A DNA stretch of 64,000 nt from Sva-07 sp963715285 (GTDB lineage: Bacteria > Actinomycetota > Acidimicrobiia > Acidimicrobiales > Ilumatobacteraceae), in the NCBI GenBank assembly GCA_963715285.1, contig CAVQRU010000006.1, forward strand, positions 53,257 through 117,256. Reading direction: 5' to 3'. The notes beneath the pieces are model-generated. The model had not been told where the DNA came from. It did no database searches and saw only the letters and a program-made list of their open reading frames with translations. A program made the translations under genes and the position numbers. This document shows positions 57,628 through 64,000 of the stretch, piece after piece (the stretch's first letter is position 1; the number at the start of each line of letters is the position of its first letter).

Positions 57628-59415
57628 GTGCGTAGATTCTCGGCTCTTCTTGTAGCCATTCTGGTGGCGTCCGTCGGCGTACCCGCTGGTGCCGCTGACC
57701 GACAGCCGGCGTTTCCGAGATCTCACGAGGCCTTTCTCGGTTCCGGCACATTTCGCGCGGGCTATGGGCTCGATGCCAGTGCCGCGCAGTCAGGGGCGAA
57801 GCCCTCGGATTCGAGCACTGGGCAACCGCCGCGTGTGGGAGTCAACATCCGAGTCAACGACCCGTCCGACTTCACCCCCGCCGGTCGCAGCGAATCAGCA
57901 ATCGCGGTGGGTGGAAATGGGAATCGCATCGTGATCGGATGGAACGATGGTGAGGGATTCTGTGGTCCGCCCGCCGGCTTCTGTGGTGAGCCGCTGGGTC
58001 TTCCCGGGTTCACCGGGTACGGGTATTCCGTTGATGGCGGCCGAACCTTCACGGACGGCGGAGCGCCACCACTCGGTGATCGGATCCTCGGCCCTGGTCC
58101 AGAACCCATCGGTGAGAGCGGGGTGTACACCACCCTGTCTGATCCCGCCCTCGCCATCGGTGGTCAGGGCAACGACACCTTCTACCACGCCAACATCGCC
58201 ATCTTCGAGGACCAGGGCCCGGAGTTCTTCTTCGGCCTACCGGTGCCGACCGCGGGAGTCAGCGTTCACGTGGGCGAGTTCAACAACCGCCGCTTCTCAT
58301 GGACCGACTCGGTGCTTCTCCAATCACCGAACTATCCGAACGACTTCTTGGACAAGGAGTTCATCGCGGCAGACAAGCGGGCCGGCTCCGACAACGTGTA
58401 CGTGTCAGTGACCAACTTCAAAGAGGTTGAGGACATCCCCATGTTCGGTTTCGGTCAGATCGAGACCTACAGCTCCACCGACGGGGGTCAGACGTGGCGT
58501 CGAGCCATCGTCCAGCCCGACGAGACCCTGTCGGTTTCCGGTGACTCGGGAATCGTGAACCAGGGGTCAGAACCGGCGGTGGGGCCAGAGGGCACCGTCT
58601 ATGTCGCGTGGGAACGAGGGTACCTCTACCCGATAACCGGTGGTCCGGTCACACCTGAGATTCGAGTGGCTTCCTCCATCGACGAGGGCGCCACCTGGGC
58701 ACCGGCCCCCGCAGCCTCGGAGCCGGCCGGCACGCTGGTCTCCAAGATCTGCTCGGGAAGCCTCTACCCGCCCGCCGGATACAACCGGCTGAACAGCAAT
58801 GACTTCCCGAGGATCGCGGTCGCCCAAAGCGGTGCCCACCGAGGACGGGTATACGTCGTGTGGCATGACTGTCGGATCGCCAACGGGGGCACCCAAGAAA
58901 CGGGAGGATTCGGGCACCCCGATACCGACATCTACCTGGCGTTCTCCGACGACAGCGGAACCACATGGAGCGAGCCAACGCTGGTGGCCGGGGGCGGTGA
59001 CGGCAAGATTCAATTCTGGCCCACGGTGAGCATTCAGCCTGGCGGCAACGTGGACATCACCTACTACGAGAGCAACGAAGTTGATCTCGACCCAAACGAC
59101 GACGAGGAGTGCTCGGTACCGATCATCGGTGGCCCTGACCCACGTCCGCAACGGACCTCGCCAGTCACGTCATTCGTGGACGTCTTCTGGGCCCAATCCA
59201 CCAACGGCGGAGCGTCCTGGCGGCCACCCGTTCAGGTCACCGACGTCACCACCAACTGGTGCTCGACGGTCACCAACATCCAGCCCGCCTTCGGCGACTA
59301 CATCTCCGCCGCAAGCGAAGGGAATCGCCTCTTCGCCACCTGGGCTGACGGCCGCGACGGTGTGCCGGACGTCTTCTTCTCGAACGTGCTGACGGCAGGA
59401 CACGCACCGCGATAG
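57628..59415 (+). CDS. Secreted Asp-box (BNR) repeat protein, sialidase-like beta-propeller
   Basis: 595 residues. A signal peptide at the start (RRFSALLVAILVASVGVPAGAA) directs export. At least five Asp-box blades are visible: YSVDGGRTF, SSTDGGQTWRR, SSIDEGATW, FSDDSGTTWSE and QSTNGGASW, the fingerprint of sialidase-type six-bladed propellers. SNDFPRIAVAQSG and VVWHDCRI are typical inter-blade strands. Asp boxes are structural, so glycosidase activity is not shown. GTG 57628 is chosen because the signal peptide begins there and a GGGGG lies upstream; a longer frame starting at 57430 has no signal-like start. Codon use is less GC-biased than neighbours upstream of the tRNA, consistent with transfer. 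Confidence 0.85.
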   Translation: MRRFSALLVAILVASVGVPAGAADRQPAFPRSHEAFLGSGTFRAGYGLDASAAQSGAKPSDSSTGQPPRVGVNIRVNDPSDFTPAGRSESAIAVGGNGNRIVIGWNDGEGFCGPPAGFCGEPLGLPGFTGYGYSVDGGRTFTDGGAPPLGDRILGPGPEPIGESGVYTTLSDPALAIGGQGNDTFYHANIAIFEDQGPEFFFGLPVPTAGVSVHVGEFNNRRFSWTDSVLLQSPNYPNDFLDKEFIAADKRAGSDNVYVSVTNFKEVEDIPMFGFGQIETYSSTDGGQTWRRAIVQPDETLSVSGDSGIVNQGSEPAVGPEGTVYVAWERGYLYPITGGPVTPEIRVASSIDEGATWAPAPAASEPAGTLVSKICSGSLYPPAGYNRLNSNDFPRIAVAQSGAHRGRVYVVWHDCRIANGGTQETGGFGHPDTDIYLAFSDDSGTTWSEPTLVAGGGDGKIQFWPTVSIQPGGNVDITYYESNEVDLDPNDDEECSVPIIGGPDPRPQRTSPVTSFVDVFWAQSTNGGASWRPPVQVTDVTTNWCSTVTNIQPAFGDYISAASEGNRLFATWADGRDGVPDVFFSNVLTAGHAPR

Positions 59416-59780
59416 CGGAACTCGAGAACGTCGCACGCCGCTGGCTCTTACGGATCATGGGTGTGCCGCTATTGGCGCCCAGATCGCCGGGGGTCCGAGC
59501 GTCTCGACTCCGGCCGTGCGCCCTTGCGATCGGGTCTCCACCACGGACCAGCTTCACCTCACGGTCGCGACCGCTCCTGATCGGCACGTCGGATCGGTCG
59601 TCCGGTGACCCGCGCCCGCTCGCAATTGCCGCTGAGAACGCTCGGGTCCGCGCAGCAGTGCCGGCGAAGTAGCGCGGGTCCGTCGACACGGGACCCCACA
59701 CATATCCACCTTCCGAATGTGTCCGGTTGACGACCGTCATCTGAAGCAGTGAGTGGGCGTTGCTGACTACCCTCGCCAGG
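59416..59780. other. 365-bp gap without a recognised gene
   Basis: No frame with family features on either strand. It contains the promoter of the GNAT gene at its end. Confidence 0.5.
59768..59773 (+). promoter_or_regulatory. -10 element of leaderless GNAT gene
   Basis: TACCCT, 7 nt, then GTG 59781. Confidence 0.5.
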
Positions 59781-60239
59781 GTGAGCGCCGAATCCTTCGT
59801 GCCCGATGACTTCGAGGTACCCGACGGCGTAGCAGGGAACGGGTTCCGACTCACGCCGCTCGGGCCGGAGCACAACGATGCCGACTACGCCGCGTGGACG
59901 TCGAGCATCGACCACATTCGTGCAACGCCCGGGTTCGAGGGGGCATCTTGGCCTCGCCCGATGTCGCTCGCCGAGAACCTCGACGACCTGAAACGGCACC
60001 GGAACGACTTCGACACTCGGCGCGGATTCACATACAGCGTGCTCGACGACAGCGGCGAGGTCATCGGGTGCGTGTACATCTACCCGTCCGACAAACCAGG
60101 CGTCGATGCTCGGGTGCACTCATGGGTGCGCGCAAGCCGCGAGCACGTGGACCAACCGTTGTGGAAGACCGTTTCGGGATGGCTCGACTCTTCCTGGCCC
60201 TTCACCGAATTCGACTACGCGCCACGTTCACCGGCCTGA
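59781..60239 (+). CDS. GNAT family N-acetyltransferase
   Basis: 152 residues with the pattern FRLTPLGPEHNDADYAAWTSS (first strand and helix), RGFTYSVLDDSGEVIGCVYIYPS (strands 2-4 ending in the acetyl-CoA-binding beta-bulge) and VHSWVRASREHVDQPLWKTVSGWLD. The pyrophosphate-binding Q/RxxGxG/A loop is not clearly preserved (VRASREHVDQP), so catalytic activity is uncertain. Start GTG 59781 fits a leaderless promoter, so this island gene has host-like transcription signals. Confidence 0.82.
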   Translation: MSAESFVPDDFEVPDGVAGNGFRLTPLGPEHNDADYAAWTSSIDHIRATPGFEGASWPRPMSLAENLDDLKRHRNDFDTRRGFTYSVLDDSGEVIGCVYIYPSDKPGVDARVHSWVRASREHVDQPLWKTVSGWLDSSWPFTEFDYAPRSPA

Positions 60240-60378
60240 CGGGCCGCCGAGTTCCCTTAGCGAGTCGCAATGACTCCGAGCCACCGCGGCAGCAACGCTC
60301 CCGAGGGCCTCGAATGCGTACGTGCGCCCGGTTGGGGAACCCGGTATGAGACGCCGCTCCGTTCGTCGGAATGCAGGT

Positions 60379-60954
60379 CTACGTGTTCGTCCGGCTGATG
60401 GTGCGGTACACCGTCGGCCGTGACACCGAGAACACCTCACCGAGATCGGAGATCGTGTACTCGCCGGACTGGTGCATCCTCTTCAGTTCACGCTGCTGCA
60501 TCGGCGACAGCTTCGGCTGACGGCCCTTCAACTTGCCGTGGGCCCTCGCGACGGCCATCCCTTCACGGGTGCGCATCCGAATAAGGTCCACCTCGAACTC
60601 GGCGAACGTGGCGAGGATGTTGAAGAACAACTTCCCCATCGGGTCGTCCGGGTCGTAGATCTGGCCGCCGAGCGAGAGCGAGACACCGCGCTTGGCAAGC
60701 GTGTCACCGATGTCACGGGCATCGGGAACGGACCGAGCCAACCGGTCGAGCTTCGGAACGACGAGCGTGTCGCCCGTGCGCACCGCAGCCAGTGCTTGAT
60801 CGAGACCGGGCCGCTCGCGCTTTGTGCCGCTGATGCCGTGGTCGATGTAGACGCGATCAGGCGGCACGCCGAGTGCGATGAGCGCTTCGCGTTGGGCGGT
60901 GAGGTCTTGCTCGTCAGTCGAGCATCGGGCGTATCCAATCAATGTTTCATCCAT
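60379..60954 (-). CDS. Serine recombinase (resolvase/invertase family)
   Basis: 191-residue site-specific recombinase. The N-terminal catalytic domain shows LIGYARCSTDEQDLTAQ with the nucleophile Ser, DHGISGTKRERPGLDQALA, LVVPKLDRLARSVPD (conserved Arg residues), and FFNILATFAEFEVDLIRMRTREGM (long E helix). The C-terminal Hin-like HTH is YTISDLGEVFSVSRPTVYRTI. Such proteins resolve Tn3-type cointegrates or invert DNA. No transposase or clear inverted repeats were found nearby, so the element may be degraded. Start ATG 60954 was chosen; ATG 60950 region is an alternative two residues on. Confidence 0.93.
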   Translation of the reverse strand: MDETLIGYARCSTDEQDLTAQREALIALGVPPDRVYIDHGISGTKRERPGLDQALAAVRTGDTLVVPKLDRLARSVPDARDIGDTLAKRGVSLSLGGQIYDPDDPMGKLFFNILATFAEFEVDLIRMRTREGMAVARAHGKLKGRQPKLSPMQQRELKRMHQSGEYTISDLGEVFSVSRPTVYRTISRTNT

Positions 60955-61198
60955 CCACGAACCGTGCCGCGCCTGGTTCCGCCGATCCATCGTCAAGCGT
61001 CCGAAAGCCGCCCGTCAGGTGAGATAGATCTCGTCTAACCGCCCGTGTGGCTACAACGGGCGATTTCGTCCGACGGTGGTCCGGCATCTGACACGGGGCC
61101 GCCAGTGGCCAATTCGCGCCTGCTGCGACAGTCAGTCGTCGATCGTTACGGGACGGCTGGCTTCATGCCGTCGGTGAATGTCTTCGCCGCAGCGGTGG

Positions 61199-61942
61199 TC
61201 AGCGGAGGGGGGCGATCGCATCGACCAGCGTGGCCCACGTGACGGGGCCAGCGAGCCCGTCGGCTTCCAGCTGTGACGCGTCCTGGAACGCAAGCAATGA
61301 CACCTCAGTCTCGCGGCCGAACGATCCGTCGACGTCGAGGTCGGCGCCCGTGATCGCCAGCAGGGTCTGAAGCTTTGCGACGCACACGCCGGTGTCACCC
61401 AGTGTCAGCAATGGCGCCGAGCACTCCGCCGCCCAGGTGCTCGGCTCGATCTCCGACACATCACGCGGGTACGTCTCGCCGACCAGCGCGAGCTCATCCA
61501 CAAGTGTGGGAGTGAGGTCGGCGAGACAGTCCGCAACGCCGAGCACGTCGTTGTGGCACTCGCGGTTGGCGATCCAGTCCGTGCCGGTCCACGTCAGCAC
61601 GAGCACGAAGGACGGCGCGTCGGTCGGTGGCTTGGCGAGCAGGGTGGCGTACTCGCCGGCGCACGCGTATCGCACGATCATCGACGAATCCATCACTCCT
61701 GGGTAGGGCAACCCGGCTTCGATTGCCGCTGCTGTGCAAGATGCGGTCGGTCGTGGAGTTGCAGCGCTGCTCGGGGTCGTCGGGATGGCCGTTGGTTCAG
61801 TCGATCGAGGCACAACGCTCGTCGACGCCATCGAGGAAGTGGTGATCGACTTGGCAGGAGTCGAGACATCGGCGGACCCGCATCCCGTGGCAACGAGCGA
61901 GCACACCGCGAGGAGTGAAACTGGGACGAAGCTCCAAGACAC
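61199..61942 (-). CDS. Lipoprotein with peptidoglycan-binding domain
   Basis: 247 residues. Signal peptide VSWSFVPVSLLAVCSLVATGC with lipobox LVATGC, then a Ser/Thr/Pro-rich linker, a middle domain with four or more Cys (ASCTAAAIEAGLPYPG, VRYACAGEYATLLA, ANRECHNDVLGVADCLADL) and a C-terminal PG_binding_1 domain (LLTLGDTGVCVAKLQTLLAITG to GLAGPVTWATLVDAI). It would sit on the outer face of the membrane and bind the wall. GTG 61942 has an excellent GAGGGAGG 5-6 nt upstream, so a conventional leader is used. Confidence 0.88.
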   Translation of the reverse strand: MSWSFVPVSLLAVCSLVATGCGSADVSTPAKSITTSSMASTSVVPRSTEPTAIPTTPSSAATPRPTASCTAAAIEAGLPYPGVMDSSMIVRYACAGEYATLLAKPPTDAPSFVLVLTWTGTDWIANRECHNDVLGVADCLADLTPTLVDELALVGETYPRDVSEIEPSTWAAECSAPLLTLGDTGVCVAKLQTLLAITGADLDVDGSFGRETEVSLLAFQDASQLEADGLAGPVTWATLVDAIAPLR

Positions 61943-62464
61943 GACACACCTCCCTCGGCCACAGCATTCCGCCCGGGACACCGCCGCGGTAGTGCCGGAT
62001 GACCCATCGCGTGTCGGTTGCGCTGCCAGCGAGATTGATCAGCCTCTGGTCGCTTGGTGACCCGATCCGCTCGATTGCCTCACGCTGGATCACCCGTCCG
62101 AGTCCGCTCGTAATCCCGATCCGCAGCACGCCCGTCCACACTCGGCTCCGGCAGTATGTCGGAGCTGGGAGCGCGCGCGCGGCCCACCGCATGATGACCC
62201 ATCGGCCGGAAGCGTCCGGTTGAGGACCGGAATCTGAGAGGGGATCACTAGGCGCGGCGGACTCCCTTGCCTGTTCAGGGTTGCTGAGCTTGGTTGAGCT
62301 CGATGAGGTTCCCTGAGGGGTCACAACGGCAGCGGCTATCTGTGTCGAGGTCGATTGACGAGACTTCAGGGGGTCCAGCGGGCGTGGCGGGACGGGACGG
62401 GTTGACATCTGCAGCCTCGACACTCAGACTTGATCGGGCTCGAGTCGATGCTGAGGGGGTTGGC
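61943..62464. other. 522-bp intergenic region, gene remnants
   Basis: No complete gene. The right part carries a VOC-type C-terminal fragment on the minus strand (62275 to about 62345). The rest shows only unsupported short frames. A GAGGGGG ribosome binding site for the methyltransferase lies at the right end. Confidence 0.5.
62275..62345 (-). pseudogene. C-terminal remnant of a VOC-family gene
   Basis: The minus strand reads RCDPSGNLIELNQAQQP then stop, the typical glyoxalase/VOC ending (DPDGNLIEL). The coding signal disappears upstream, and no VOC N-terminus is found, so it is a truncated fragment. Confidence 0.45.
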
Positions 62465-63274
62465 ATGAACGAGGATGTCCAGCGGCGGTTTGCCACGACC
62501 GGCGACGCGATCGCACTCGTGGATCGTGACGAGCTGCGAGCGGAGGTGCAGGCGAAGTACGCCGCCGTGGCCGAGGAACCCGACGCGACCTATCACTTCC
62601 ACACGGGGTATGCCGCGGCGCAACGATGCCGATACGACATGGCGGCTGTCGACGAGCTGCCCGTCGTAGCAGTCGAGTCGTTCGCCGGTGTGGGCAATCC
62701 GTTCGAGCTCCGGTCGCTGGAACCGGGCGAACGGGTCGTCGATCTCGGCTCGGGTGCGGGCTTCGACTCGTTCATTGCCGGGCGGGCGGTCGGTCCGCGA
62801 GGACGAGTTGTCGGGGTCGACATGACACCTGCGATGCTCGCGAAGGCGCGGGCGACGGCCGAGGAGATCGGTGCCACCAACATCGACTTCTGCGAGGGGT
62901 TCCTGGAGGAGTTGCCCGTCGAGGACGCTTGGGCTGACGTCGTCATTTCCAACGGCGTCGTCAACCTCTGTCCCGACAAGTCCGAGGCGTTCACCGAGGC
63001 GTGGCGAGTGCTCCGACCGGGCGGCGTCCTGCAGTTCGCCGACATCGCCAACGGAAGGCCGGTGCCCGAGGACGCCATCCGCCAGATCGACCTCTGGACC
63101 GGTTGAATTGCCGGTGGCCTGCCGTGCGCAGGCTGGAAAGCGTTGTTGGAGGACATGGGCTTCGTCGACGTGCGAATTGGTGACCCGGTCGACACGTTCG
63201 GAGGCGCCACCGGCGAGGCCAACGCTCGGGCATTCGACGTGAGTGGCTACGCGTTCCTGGCCCGCAAGCCGTAG
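62465..63274 (+). CDS. ArsM-like SAM methyltransferase with in-frame UGA, candidate selenoprotein
   Basis: 269 residues if UGA (63104-63106, codon 214) is read as selenocysteine; otherwise a 213-residue truncated product. The N-terminus has YHFHTGYAAAQRCRYDM and VESFAGVGNPFELRSL, as in ArsM-like methyltransferases. Motif I is VVDLGSGAGFDSFIAG, then GVDMTPAMLAKAR, ADVVISNGVVNLCPDK and WRVLRPGGVLQFADI. Before the UGA is QIDLWTG; after it, in the same frame, IAGGLPCAGWKALLEDMGF and VSGYAFLARKP complete the fold. Homologues, from memory, have Cys at the UGA position. A SECIS-like hairpin follows. RBS GAGGGGG precedes ATG 62465. Alternative: a recent nonsense mutation. Confidence 0.75.
63107..63136 (+). 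promoter_or_regulatory. Candidate bacterial SECIS hairpin
   Basis: GCCTGC (63117-63122) pairs with GCAGGC (63128-63133) around loop CGTGC, extended by two G-U pairs. The loop begins 17 nt after the UGA and has G as second base. These are the features expected of a bacterial SECIS (short stem, small loop with G in the first two positions, about 16-37 nt from UGA). Confidence 0.55.
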
Positions 63275-63547
63275 TCGGACCCGGCCCCGGCATAGGTTGC
63301 ACGCAGAATCGCGCCCGCTGATGAAACCCGCGACTGGAGAACCCGGGCTGCAAACGGCAAGATCAGACGGTCGCATTGGGCCGATGTGCAGCGTGTCGCC
63401 GACCACGGTGAACGCAGGAACAGATCGGTGTACTGGAACGCCCGACGCCGACATCGCTGGTATGCCCGCGGTTGCGCCGGTCGAGACCATCCGGTAGTGG
63501 ACCGTCAAGTGGGACGCCGGGCCGTTCCTACTGCGGTCTCGTGACCG

Positions 63548-63946
63548 TCACTCGTCGACGGGCTGTGCAGCCAAGGGCGAGTACGGCGCGAGCGCCACGA
63601 CGAGCCACCGACCGGCCCGTCTACGACATAGGTACGCAGCTTGGACGGACTCAAGCAGCGAACCGTCGGATCGCAGCCGATCAAGGCTGACGTTCGCCAA
63701 CGCCATGTCGGCACCGAGCATCGTGACGTTGGCTGTGCGGACCTCAGTGCGGTCGAGGCCTTGTTCCCGCAACTGTGAACGCATCTGGTCAAACATGCCG
63801 CTCGCTGCCTCGTGGTCCAGGGCGAGCGTCGAGTCCGGTCCCGCGATCACGACCGGGTCTGCGTAGCGCGTCAGGTATTCGTCGATTCTTCCACCGAAGG
63901 ACTCGGCAATCTCGGCGATGAGTTGCTGTACGCCGGACTCGGACAT
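63548..63946 (-). CDS. SnoaL/NTF2-like protein
   Basis: 132 residues of the cone-shaped alpha+beta fold. An N-terminal helix pair (ESGVQQLIAEIAESFGGRI) leads to DEYLTRYADPVVIAGPDSTLALDHEAA. Then curved strands TEVRTANVTMLGADMALANVSLDRLRSD (in parts) and AAYLCRRRAGRWLVVALAPYSPLA. Such proteins include isomerases, polyketide cyclases and stress proteins; no catalytic residues can be named. ATG 63946 follows TATGGT by 6 nt, so it is leaderless. Confidence 0.82.
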   Translation of the reverse strand: MSESGVQQLIAEIAESFGGRIDEYLTRYADPVVIAGPDSTLALDHEAASGMFDQMRSQLREQGLDRTEVRTANVTMLGADMALANVSLDRLRSDGSLLESVQAAYLCRRRAGRWLVVALAPYSPLAAQPVDE

Positions 63947-63952
63947 ACGAGG

Positions 63953-63958
63953 ACCATA
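63953..63958 (-). promoter_or_regulatory. -10 element of leaderless NTF2-like gene
   Basis: TATGGT on the minus strand, 6 nt before ATG 63946. Confidence 0.5.
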
Positions 63959-64000
63959 GCGAGGTCGCGGAGACCCAACGGACGGCGTCTCGCTTGCCGA

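Noticed and set aside
61045..61242. 65-residue plus-strand frame
   Set aside because: No start signal, no recognisable features, and it runs into the antisense lipoprotein gene.
56614..64000. att-type direct repeats of the tRNA-Ala 3' end
   Set aside because: No second copy of the T-arm/acceptor sequence was seen within the window.

Overview
The window is high-G+C DNA (roughly two-thirds G+C by eye) with actinobacterial gene order: recA, miaB, miaA, dapF, hflX, lexA, a LysM protein and nrdR lie close together. A fused gamma/alpha KorA with KorB, a B12-dependent ribonucleotide reductase and a class II DAHP synthase are also present. I infer an actinobacterium of the Acidimicrobiia (Ilumatobacter-like) type. 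No rRNA gene is present to confirm this. Many genes use the pattern TANNNT, 6 to 8 nt, then ATG or GTG, which points to widespread leaderless mRNA.

Layout. 1-1667: a translationally coupled pair, a phosphonate monoester hydrolase/sulfatase (cut by the window edge) and a PhnZ-like HD oxygenase. 1767-10038: recA with an SOS box, small genes, miaB, chorismate mutase, then miaA-dapF-hflX-dapC joined by 4-bp overlaps. 10896-12693: lexA divergent from a ChiZ/DivS-like LysM gene with SOS boxes between them, then nrdR. 12676-18828: a RibD-like reductase, a molybdopterin oxidoreductase and nrdJ, with DnaA-box-like sites upstream of nrdJ. 18898-30125: enoyl-CoA hydratase, small membrane and Dabb proteins, a methyltransferase, an RND exporter, a UvrD2-like helicase with an HRDC domain, a HlyIII protein, an unknown gene and an ABC ATPase. 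30174-34772: korB/korA, a TrkA-C-like membrane protein, a tiny lipoprotein and thymidine kinase.

34781-44060 (minus strand) is a signalling operon. A 2581-residue hybrid histidine kinase with 11 GAF domains, two receiver domains and an HPt domain overlaps a receiver-adenylate/guanylate cyclase, which overlaps a DUF5655-like gene. 44169-53738: P450, PIG-L deacetylase, ROK glucokinase flanked by two copies of a 42-bp palindrome, thiolase, a MarR/methyltransferase pair with a near-perfect operator, a beta-lactamase-like hydrolase, DAHP synthase and a sigma-70 factor. 54035-56498: nadD, a LytR-like protein and rsfS, overlapping by 4 bp, followed by tRNA-Ala(GGC).

Downstream of the tRNA (56719-64000) the genome becomes accessory in character: long gene-poor stretches, a secreted Asp-box (sialidase-like) protein, a GNAT protein, a serine recombinase, a peptidoglycan-binding lipoprotein and a VOC gene fragment. 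The most striking item is an ArsM-like methyltransferase at 62465-63274. Its frame is interrupted by one UGA at a probable Cys position and is followed at the right distance by a SECIS-like hairpin, so it is a candidate selenoprotein.
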